Shown piece after piece: positions 1 to 6,610 of a DNA stretch of 17,050 nt. Location of the stretch: assembly GCA_047628755.1 (NCBI GenBank), contig JBLHVV010000065.1, positions 1 through 17,050 of the forward strand. The letters run 5' to 3'. The first letter of the stretch is position 1, and the number at the start of each line of letters is the position of its first letter. Source of the DNA: Bermanella sp047628755 (lineage in GTDB: Bacteria > Pseudomonadota > Gammaproteobacteria > Pseudomonadales > Oceanobacteraceae). Position numbers and translations under genes: made by a program. Under the pieces are notes generated by a model, which saw only the letters and a list, made by a program, of their open reading frames with translations, did no database searches and was not told where the DNA came from.

Positions 1-64
1 TAAGTTTACGATAATTGAACAATAACAGACCACCTTGATGGATGAACATAGGCAGGATTCAATT

Positions 65-88
65 AAAAAAGCCCCATATTATGGGGCT
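65..88 (-). terminator. Intrinsic terminator of the VWA gene
   Basis: Read on the minus strand, an 8-bp stem (70-77 with 81-88, including a GCCCC/GGGGC core) closes a three-base ATT loop and is followed by a run of T (65-69). It lies about 65 bases past the stop codon of the VWA gene and is the natural end of that transcript. There is no T-run on the plus-strand side, so it should act in one direction only. Confidence 0.85.
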
Positions 89-151
89 CTCGATGGCATA
101 TTATGACGGGTATAAGTTAGCTGTTATAAACTACTTAGCACATCAACAGCT

Positions 152-2896
152 TTACTTATCATTTTTATTATCTTCCAGCCCTAAATCCTCTAGCTCATTT
201 TCTAAATTGGCCAGTGCCGCGTCTACCGCTGCTTCCCCTTCTAATTCATCGTCTGGTTCGGCACCCAATGCTACTGAACCCGCATCTAGCTGCGGTATAT
301 TCTGTTCATCTTCTTCGCTTAAACTGTCGAGTACACTGTCTAATTCGCCTAATGCAGAAGCTGTTTGCTCTGGTGTATCAACAATTACATCTTTCTGTGT
401 AGGCTTTTCGATCTCTGGTGTTACTGAATCTACATCAAAGTTTTCGTCAAAATCTGGTATATCATCCTTAGGCACTTCCTTTGACCCGTCTAGGTCTGAA
501 ATGTCATCATCTAGATCAGGCATATCCCCAAGATCATCTAAGTCATCAAGGTCGGCTAAATCCTCACCACCTATTAGGTCTTCGTCGTTTTCACTGTCAC
601 TAAGATCAAAGTCTTCATCGAAGTCCTCATCGTCCATGCCATCACCTAGACTTACTTCGGGTCCAGCCGTGCCAGTATCCTCTTCTTTTGTAGGTTTGGG
701 CTGAGCAGTAGTGACCTTTTTCTTAGATATAATTCTATAGGCGAAAAATCCACCTACCCCAATCAAAACGGTTGCAATCGGAATAAAAATAAATACCCAA
801 GAAGGTATTTTTTCATCTTGTTCTATCTGTTTATCAGTTGTATTTACTGTTGATTCTTCTACCGATTCTCCTGCAGGTTCTTCTACTAGCTCTTCTACTG
901 GTTCTTCTACTGGTTCTTCTACTGGTTCTTCTAAAGATTCTTTAACCGAGTCCTCAGTAGATACTTCTTTTTGTTCTCCAGTTTTTACTGCTAAATCTGG
1001 TATTGCAACCTCTGATCCTGTAATTTTTTCCATACCTTCTTCTTGGACATAATATTCATGGACAAAGTCGGCTGGAATTGGGAATGTTAAAATGATTGGA
1101 TCAGGTTTAATCCTAAAATCTTGATCTTGTGCCAAGCGGCCTTTTATATTGACAGTGACACTGTATTCACCTGGCCCTTTGTTAGGTTCAATTATCACCT
1201 CCCAAACACCTTCTTCTACCCATGGCACAGCTTGAATAATAGAGTTTGCATCTGGACCTTTCAGCTTTGCGATTACTCGTGTTTTAGCAACTTCTATATC
1301 AGGTACTTGAGGAATAACTCTCACAGCATATACCTGTCGTTCATTTAATATACGCTTGCGGATTTCAAAACCGATAGGCTGGCTAACTTCAATGTATTCT
1401 TTTCGCATTCGCTGAAAAGTCTTACCGTCTATATTTACTGTTAACTCGTACTGCCCTTCTTTATCTAGACGCTTAATACTTTCTTGGTATCGGCCGTCTT
1501 CAGGAATATTGTCGGGGTCATTTATTTGCTTGGTTCCACTGCGGCCATTCTCAGCGGTCATAGTCATTTCTATAGTGATGAGTTTCAATAAGTCAGGGTT
1601 ATTAATTATCTCACCGCTTTCATGTAAGTAAACTTCAAAGTCCACCTGTTGACCTGGGAACAATGTTGTTGGAAGGTTGGCAATTCCCATTTTTAAATCA
1701 CTAACAATAGTAACCCTGTTATCGGGGTCTAAATCGGCTTCAATTTTCCATTGCCCTGATTCGGGCTTTGTAAGCGTTACTAAATCGTAGAGCGTTTCAC
1801 CGAACCACTTAGCGCTTTCAGAGTCTTTTATTTGACTAATAACCATGCCAGATGGACTTATTAGTCGAGTAGGTGTTGATCCTTCTTTTCTGAATACCAG
1901 CGCAGTAAATTCTTCAATACTTGCGTCAATATCAAAAGTATTATCCTTTGAAAGTGGAACTTGCTCAGCAACAACTGGCGCAGCCTGTTCAAATGCCTTA
2001 AGGAACGCTTTAACTAATTCGTCTGCGTTGTTCACTATTACGCTGGTGCCATCAGTTTCTAACGCTAACTTTTCTAACAAGCTTTTATCAGCTTTATCAG
2101 ACAACCCGATTGCATGTATTTTTACATCTAAATTTTGATATTTTTTAAGTACCTCGGTAATAATTCTTTGGCGTTCATCTTCATTTTTTTGTTGCTTACG
2201 TGGGTCATTGTCTTTTGCAATATCTACTAAGCCGTCTGTAAGAAGTATCACGTGCTGGTCATATTCACCGCCTTTTTTAAATCTCCAAATAGCCTTTTCC
2301 ATGGCTTCGCCAATGTTGGTTCGTAGCCCATGACTATTAATTTTTTGAGCCTGTATCTTAGCATTCTCACGCCAAGCATCATCAACTGTTGCTGGAGGAA
2401 TAAGCATGTTGACCCATTGTCCAAAAGTCCATACTCCGGCTTGTGAGCTTTCTGGTAACATTTCTATAATTAGGTTTAATGCTGGAATTCTCACGTTATC
2501 GCTATCGTTTTCTTTCATTGAGCCAGAGATATCTATGATGACTCTTACATCAGACGATTGATTAGTAGGAATGATTTTACTTTGACTTTGTGCAGGGATA
2601 TTCAAACCATTAACCGACTTTAGCAGCATTAAATTGTCGGGGATTTTAATTGCTGACTTTGGAAGGACTTTTTTATCAGCAGAGGCCAAACTACTGGTGG
2701 ATGAAACGTTGACACTGCTGGCAGGAATAGCCGCCACAATTTGACCTTTAGCCGGTATAGCCTGATTTGAAAGTGCTGTAACAGCTGGGGTCGGGTTGGT
2801 AATAATATCTCCAGGAGCCCCATAGGCTCCCGGATTTATCAGCATAAAAATTACATAACCGACAATTATTAATGGCTTTTTAAGTAGGTAAATCAT
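152..2896 (-). CDS. Membrane-anchored VWA-domain protein with acidic cytoplasmic tail
   Basis: 914 aa, not assigned to a named gene. Residues 1-26 look like a signal peptide (KK then a hydrophobic core ending near AYGA). A VWA domain spans about 115-305 with an intact metal-ion-dependent adhesion site: DISGS at 122-126, T193 and D221. About 310-600 is beta-rich, with short Ig-like repeats (for example around 410-505 and 510-595). A Glu/Pro-rich linker at 655-680 holds EEPV repeats. One membrane helix at about 698-722 is followed by KKK, then about 185 very acidic, Asp-rich residues expected in the cytoplasm. The inferred topology is a periplasmic metal-dependent binding head, a stalk, one membrane pass and an acidic inner tail. 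It follows the three-helix membrane protein by 55 bases on the same strand and ends at a terminator, so the two are probably co-transcribed. Ligand and partner are unknown. An alternative is an adhesin or surface-assembly factor rather than a receptor. Confidence 0.85.
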   Translation of the reverse strand: MIYLLKKPLIIVGYVIFMLINPGAYGAPGDIITNPTPAVTALSNQAIPAKGQIVAAIPASSVNVSSTSSLASADKKVLPKSAIKIPDNLMLLKSVNGLNIPAQSQSKIIPTNQSSDVRVIIDISGSMKENDSDNVRIPALNLIIEMLPESSQAGVWTFGQWVNMLIPPATVDDAWRENAKIQAQKINSHGLRTNIGEAMEKAIWRFKKGGEYDQHVILLTDGLVDIAKDNDPRKQQKNEDERQRIITEVLKKYQNLDVKIHAIGLSDKADKSLLEKLALETDGTSVIVNNADELVKAFLKAFEQAAPVVAEQVPLSKDNTFDIDASIEEFTALVFRKEGSTPTRLISPSGMVISQIKDSESAKWFGETLYDLVTLTKPESGQWKIEADLDPDNRVTIVSDLKMGIANLPTTLFPGQQVDFEVYLHESGEIINNPDLLKLITIEMTMTAENGRSGTKQINDPDNIPEDGRYQESIKRLDKEGQYELTVNIDGKTFQRMRKEYIEVSQPIGFEIRKRILNERQVYAVRVIPQVPDIEVAKTRVIAKLKGPDANSIIQAVPWVEEGVWEVIIEPNKGPGEYSVTVNIKGRLAQDQDFRIKPDPIILTFPIPADFVHEYYVQEEGMEKITGSEVAIPDLAVKTGEQKEVSTEDSVKESLEEPVEEPVEEPVEELVEEPAGESVEESTVNTTDKQIEQDEKIPSWVFIFIPIATVLIGVGGFFAYRIISKKKVTTAQPKPTKEEDTGTAGPEVSLGDGMDDEDFDEDFDLSDSENDEDLIGGEDLADLDDLDDLGDMPDLDDDISDLDGSKEVPKDDIPDFDENFDVDSVTPEIEKPTQKDVIVDTPEQTASALGELDSVLDSLSEEDEQNIPQLDAGSVALGAEPDDELEGEAAVDAALANLENELEDLGLEDNKNDK
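876..935 (-). repeat. 12-bp tandem repeat encoding EEPV units
   Basis: Five consecutive 12-base units, GGTTCTTCTACT on the plus strand with a few substitutions (second unit begins AGCTC, last ends AAA). They encode Glu-Glu-Pro-Val/Leu repeats in the linker just before the membrane helix of the VWA protein. The unit is in phase with the reading frame, so copy changes would alter linker length without breaking the gene. Confidence 0.85.
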
Positions 2897-2951
2897 TGAC
2901 GGTCACTACATCCTTTGAGGGTAATTTTGGCGAATGCCTGCAAGTACCCAA

Positions 2952-3623
2952 TTACATATGGCTCTCCAGTACGCGGCGTCCTTTTTCAGTGATATGCCAA
3001 CGCACACCATTTTTTCCGCTTACCTTGCCCACTAAACTTCTAGAAACTAAAACATTTAATGTTTGCAACATTCCAGCTTCATCATTATTTGATTCACGGC
3101 ATAATCCAGCCAGTGACCTAAAGATATATCGGCCGGTTGCCAACATTTTTAAGGCACTTGAACTGGTTACATCTAGTTCTTCACTAAACTGTGCAGACTC
3201 AATTATCTCTTCAGGTTCTAGATCCTGCTCAGTTTCTGTGTCAATTAAGGGTAACAACTCATTTTTAATAATACGCAGATCGTGATGCACTGTCTCAGAC
3301 TGCTCACGTGCACGGCGGGCAGAGTCTAATATTCGATCGGACATATTGGTAATAAAGAATCGACTTGCAATGGCTGAAATTAAACAAAAGCCAGTGAAAA
3401 TTAACAACCTTGATGGGTCACCCTGAGTTTCCAGGATCAATTCGCTGTTAACCAAATCTAAAATTACCGGAACTAAAAATGCGGCTCCAATTCCTACCAC
3501 CAAACATCGAGGTAAACTCGTAGCATCAGGGTCATTATCCCCATATAAATAATAATTTACCAAACCACCAAAAATACCGGCTAGCAGCATAACGGTAGCT
3601 AAGATGAAAATATGATTAGCCAT
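2952..3623 (-). CDS. Three-TM membrane protein with C-terminal winged helix (YEATS-associated-helix type)
   Basis: 223 aa. Three hydrophobic segments at about 4-26, 39-60 and 71-91, with an AGxFGGxxNY pattern at the end of the first, resemble small three-TM proteins annotated as YEATS-associated helix-containing; this is recalled from memory, not searched. A basic, probably coiled helix (about 96-125) follows, then an acidic linker. Residues about 155-223 look like a winged helix: two helices, a TLNVLVSRSLV recognition-like helix, then a wing with WHITEKGRR. The start is well supported: GAGAGG lies six bases upstream of the ATG. The gene precedes the VWA gene on the same strand by 55 bases. 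The combination suggests a membrane-tethered regulator or scaffold. DNA binding is not shown, since winged helices also bind proteins. No YEATS domain gene is seen in this window. Confidence 0.75.
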   Translation of the reverse strand: MANHIFILATVMLLAGIFGGLVNYYLYGDNDPDATSLPRCLVVGIGAAFLVPVILDLVNSELILETQGDPSRLLIFTGFCLISAIASRFFITNMSDRILDSARRAREQSETVHHDLRIIKNELLPLIDTETEQDLEPEEIIESAQFSEELDVTSSSALKMLATGRYIFRSLAGLCRESNNDEAGMLQTLNVLVSRSLVGKVSGKNGVRWHITEKGRRVLESHM

Positions 3624-3816
3624 TTTCTACCTCTCTTTCATTAGAGATTACAAGCTTAATACGCCTGACAAATTCTCTAATGATCTCCCTTTCAAAAAAA
3701 CCTGTGGCTACCGCATAACGCACGCAAGTTTTTACCTTTTGTTTTACTTTCTTTTTACTGGACTGAATCCCTAGTAATAAAATTAGACGTAATTCTCGAA
3801 ATGGCAAAGAAATCAA
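3616..3816 (-). CDS. Doubtful small basic ORF upstream of the three-TM gene
   Basis: A 66-codon frame from a TTG, overlapping the start of the three-TM gene by eight bases (its TAA sits inside ATGGCTAA). The product would be very basic (SSKKKVKQKVK, later REFVRRIK) with no recognised domain and no signal peptide. There is no convincing ribosome site before the TTG, and an ATG at 3820 in another frame closes after about 21 codons. It could be an upstream coupling ORF, the remnant of a longer gene broken near 3755, or simply leader sequence. I lean towards untranslated leader. Confidence 0.2.
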   Translation of the reverse strand: MISLPFRELRLILLLGIQSSKKKVKQKVKTCVRYAVATGFFEREIIREFVRRIKLVISNEREVENG

Positions 3817-3898
3817 TCATTTGAAGGCGTTATGGGACGTAATGCGTCAGTTTGTTGGTTTTTTATTCATTATTTCCATTACTAAAGCCATGTTCAGT

Positions 3899-3927
3899 TA
3901 TCTATGGATAGACAATTCTATTGTTAA
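3899..3927 (-). promoter_or_regulatory. Candidate promoter for the three-TM/VWA unit
   Basis: On the minus strand, TTAACA (3922-3927) is followed after 17 bases by TAGATA (3899-3904). The -35 is one base from consensus and the -10 is poor. It would give a leader of roughly 270 bases before the three-TM start, or about 80 before the doubtful small ORF. Confidence 0.25.
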
Positions 3928-3956
3928 GTAGCATTTATCCGCAGCAAGTTAATCGC

Positions 3957-3962
3957 TATACT
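3957..3962 (+). promoter_or_regulatory. Candidate -10 box for yjaG
   Basis: TATACT, one mismatch from consensus, lies 46 bases before the chosen yjaG start. The -35 region (TTTATC at 3934-3939, 17 bases upstream) is weak. Together with the minus-strand candidate at 3899-3927 this makes the gap a divergent promoter region. Confidence 0.35.
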
Positions 3963-4008
3963 AGGGAAATTATCGTTCATTTTAATGCTATATATCATTA
4001 GGTACCTC

Positions 4009-4554
4009 ATGGAATTATCTCGTCTCAATCAATGGCAACAATTGGCATTTTGTACTGCTTTATGCGACAGAAGTTTTCCTAATTATGAATTGTTCTGTGA
4101 AATAGAAAAAATAGACTCTGAACCTGCTCGAAAAATACTCAACAAGGTATGGGAGTTTTTACGAGGGCAATTAAAAAGCCTTAAAAATATGGAAAAACAA
4201 TTAGAGCTGCTAACTGATCTAGTCCCTGACCCTGATCAATTCGATCAATATGGTGTATATCCAGCTATGGACTCCATGCTGGCTTTACAAAGCTGCGTGC
4301 AGGGGATCTTAGACAGCTCAATTGAAGATGCAGAAAACATTCAGAACTTAATGCGCGAACGTTTAGCCGAGGTATTGGAAATTCAACAAACTGACAAAGA
4401 CAGCAGTGAATTATGGCAGCGACAACTTGACCTTGAGTCCGCTGTTTATGATTTGATCATTACACAGACTAGCCACGCTGACATGGTTAAAACCTTAATA
4501 CCTTTAAGTCAAGATCAGGGCATTAGTACATTGGGAATTTGCTTAAGTGATTAG
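4009..4554 (+). CDS. yjaG: DUF416/YjaG family protein
   Basis: 181 aa from the chosen ATG. The N-terminal pattern MELSRLNQWQQLAFCTAL, the WEFLRGQ segment near residue 50 and the D-P-D-Q-F-D-Q-YGVYPA motif near 75-86 are typical of the DUF416 family, known from E. coli YjaG (196 aa). The protein is all-helical in appearance, soluble, with no signal peptide; its biochemical role is unknown. An earlier in-frame ATG at 3985 exists, but the start at 4009 has an AGG six bases upstream and matches the family's usual N-terminus. In E. coli the gene sits next to hupA; here hupA is absent and it stands alone, with no gene close on the same strand. Confidence 0.88.
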   Translation: MELSRLNQWQQLAFCTALCDRSFPNYELFCEIEKIDSEPARKILNKVWEFLRGQLKSLKNMEKQLELLTDLVPDPDQFDQYGVYPAMDSMLALQSCVQGILDSSIEDAENIQNLMRERLAEVLEIQQTDKDSSELWQRQLDLESAVYDLIITQTSHADMVKTLIPLSQDQGISTLGICLSD

Positions 4555-4892
4555 GTTAATATTGTCAGCGTCACATCGTTATACTGCGTCGATATTTTTC
4601 ACTTCCATCATCTTTAGCTAAGCATAATCTAATTCAGCCTATTTTTCTGATAGATAAGTACTCACTTACTGGCTTGGCCTTTCTAAGCCTATTTAAGACC
4701 GTATATTTAACTAAAAAATACACTCTGTAACGTCGTAATTTAATGTTCAGTTAAAAAATGGATAGCATTACACGCTTAGATTGATCGTAAAATGGCCAAC
4801 TATTTAATAGCAAAGTCTAATCTCTTATAATATTTCATTACATACGTAAAATTTTCACCCTAAACAGGTATATATCAACTAACTTTAACAAT
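4555..4892 (+). other. Intergenic region with candidate promoter of the transglycosylase gene
   Basis: 338 AT-rich bases with no convincing ORF on either strand. A perfect TATAAT at 4826-4831 lies 61 bases before the transglycosylase start, with only a weak -35 (TTTAAT, 4803-4808). A short GGCTT/AAGCC stem (4671-4675 with 4685-4689) followed by TATTT could be a weak terminator for yjaG, but the nine-base loop and poor T-tract make this uncertain. Confidence 0.4.
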
Positions 4893-6107
4893 ATGGTTAA
4901 AAAAATACTGTTACATATAAGCATTGTTAATGCCGTGGTCCTTTCCACTAGCCTGCTCATGCCTGCTATGAATGCAGTTGCTATTCAGGTCATACCCAAA
5001 GGCATTAATCAAGCTTTAGGTGAAGATAAAGCAATATCAGAAGCTAGGTTCAAAGCTAACTTTAAAACAGCTGTAATGACCTATCGCAAAGAATTGCGAA
5101 CTTTCTGGCCTAATGCTGAGGTAAGTAGCACCACTCGCGCAGTATTTTACTCCAAGCAGTTTTCTGAAAAGCGCGTTATCGACTTCAAAGCTAACGAAAT
5201 TCAAATCAGTACGCCTAATATTCGAAAGGGCAGCGTCTTAGATTATCGAAAAATGCAAATAGAACTCCATTCCGCCATCAGCAGTTTGCTTTCAATGAAT
5301 ATGATATCTGCTATCAACAACGATCCTATTAACCGAGCAATGGAACAATTGACTGGTATACGCTATGCACAAGACCTAGATACTATGGGAAAGGATTTAA
5401 TTTTAGGTGAATTATTTAGCAACGAACGGCCTTCAAGTAAGGCCATTGAGCGCATGGCCTCTAAGCTAACTAAAACCGCCTATATTCGATATCCAGCTGT
5501 GGCTTCACTTTCATTAGCTCTTAACATTCAAGAGCGAACTAATTATATTGTGAAACTGCCACAAAAACGTTTGCGGCTGAAGGCAAAAGCCTATAAACCT
5601 TTTATTAATGAAAACGCACAAAAGTATCGTCTGCCGGCATCACTTATTTTTGCCATTATTCATGCAGAAAGTTCTTTCAATCCGCTGGCACGCTCACAGG
5701 CCCCTGCATTTGGTTTAATGCAAATCATGCCTTATACAGCAGGTAAAGATGCGTCTAATTTAATCTACAATAAAGTTAAAATATTATCTCCAAGCTATCT
5801 ATATAACCCTAAGGCTAATATTCAAGTTGGCTCGGCTTACTTCCATATATTGTACTACCGCTACCTAAAGGATATTACAGATTCCCGTGCGCGAATGTAC
5901 TGCGCAATTGCGGCCTACAATGCAGGCACAGGGGCTGTTATGACCACATTAGCTGGACGTAACAGCATTAGAAAAGCGGTACCTATTATTAATAAAATGA
6001 AAGCCAATGATGTTTTAAGGAAGCTTATACGCCAACTTCCAAGCGCTGAAACAAGACACTATTTAAATAAAGTCTTAAGTTTAAAAAAAACCTATGCTCA
6101 AATATAA
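4893..6107 (+). CDS. MltC-like membrane-bound/periplasmic lytic murein transglycosylase
   Basis: 404 aa. Cleaves the beta-1,4 bond between N-acetylmuramic acid and N-acetylglucosamine in peptidoglycan, forming 1,6-anhydro ends, in the periplasm. A signal peptide covers about 1-30 (VKK, hydrophobic core, MNAVA). Residues about 40-230 match the N-terminal DUF3393 domain of MltC in pattern (FWP, S-TRAVFYS, VLDYRKM). The C-terminal SLT domain (about 240-395) has the catalytic Glu in HAESSFNP (E259), the APAFGLMQIMP loop (270-280), AAYNAGTGAV (340-349) and SAETRHYLNKVL. All these motifs are intact. Unlike E. coli MltC (359 aa, lipoprotein) no lipobox Cys is visible, so it may be secreted soluble into the periplasm. 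The last 14 bases overlap the next gene, a lipoprotein. There is no strong ribosome site before the ATG, but this start gives a sensible signal peptide. Confidence 0.88.
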   Translation: MVKKILLHISIVNAVVLSTSLLMPAMNAVAIQVIPKGINQALGEDKAISEARFKANFKTAVMTYRKELRTFWPNAEVSSTTRAVFYSKQFSEKRVIDFKANEIQISTPNIRKGSVLDYRKMQIELHSAISSLLSMNMISAINNDPINRAMEQLTGIRYAQDLDTMGKDLILGELFSNERPSSKAIERMASKLTKTAYIRYPAVASLSLALNIQERTNYIVKLPQKRLRLKAKAYKPFINENAQKYRLPASLIFAIIHAESSFNPLARSQAPAFGLMQIMPYTAGKDASNLIYNKVKILSPSYLYNPKANIQVGSAYFHILYYRYLKDITDSRARMYCAIAAYNAGTGAVMTTLAGRNSIRKAVPIINKMKANDVLRKLIRQLPSAETRHYLNKVLSLKKTYAQI

Positions 6108-6564
6108 AACTTATTACTTAGCAGCAGCCAGCTTGTTTGTTTCAGCTTGCGATAATAATGAAAATTTTTTTCAGAGCATTGACTCTTCTTCCAATAGAGA
6201 AAACATCATATTCTCTGAAGTTCATAAGCTCGATCTTTCGATTGACAGCATAGTTAAAACTATTAACAACAGTGGTTTTTCTCCTATATTAGACGCATCT
6301 ATTTCACTAAGAGCAAGTAGATCCATACGCTGGCCTAAGGCTTGGGTGACACTTAAGATTAACATCTATAGTGAAAATGAAATTGTATCTAGTATGACAA
6401 AATCAGAATTATTTAAAAAGAATACACACACTATTATACTTTCGCAAAAGCTTTCAAAGTTTAATCTAAACCCTGATGATATAAGAATTGAAATATTACC
6501 TGTTGCTTGGACACCAGCTTATCCATTGTCTATCCAAGCAATTAAAAAGATATCGAGTAACTGA
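6094..6564 (+). CDS. Small hypothetical lipoprotein
   Basis: 156 aa, no family recognised. The N-terminus is a lipoprotein signal: KYK, hydrophobic stretch, then VSAC with the acylated Cys at 19; the +2 residue is Asp, which in enteric bacteria favours retention in the inner membrane. The rest alternates short beta-type segments (LKINIYSENEIV, HTIILSQKL, IRIEILPVAW) and may be a small beta-sandwich. The ATG lies inside the 3' end of the transglycosylase gene (14-base overlap, different frame), so translation is probably coupled and the two products may act together at the cell wall. It converges on the sensor kinase gene; the 46-base gap holds no clear terminator. Confidence 0.75.
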   Translation: MLKYKTYYLAAASLFVSACDNNENFFQSIDSSSNRENIIFSEVHKLDLSIDSIVKTINNSGFSPILDASISLRASRSIRWPKAWVTLKINIYSENEIVSSMTKSELFKKNTHTIILSQKLSKFNLNPDDIRIEILPVAWTPAYPLSIQAIKKISSN

Positions 6565-6610
6565 TTTAAAGCCTGCCAAGCTACAGCTACCTAGGCACTT
6601 TGTTCAAGAC

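Noticed and set aside
42..704. Long plus-strand open frame encoding a Ser-rich protein
   Set aside because: It is the antisense of the Asp/Glu-rich tail of the VWA gene; the Ser runs are the mirror of GA-rich codons, and the terminator hairpin lies inside it.
876..935. CRISPR-like or satellite repeat
   Set aside because: The units are 12 bases, contiguous with no spacers, in frame with the coding sequence and explained by the EEPV peptide repeat.
2896..3285. Plus-strand frame of about 129 codons
   Set aside because: Opposite to the three-TM gene, whose start, domains and ribosome site are well supported; no recognisable protein on the plus strand.
3985..4554. Longer yjaG start at 3985
   Set aside because: The ribosome-like AGGG is about 18 bases away; the later ATG at 4009 has AGG six bases upstream and gives the family's usual N-terminus.
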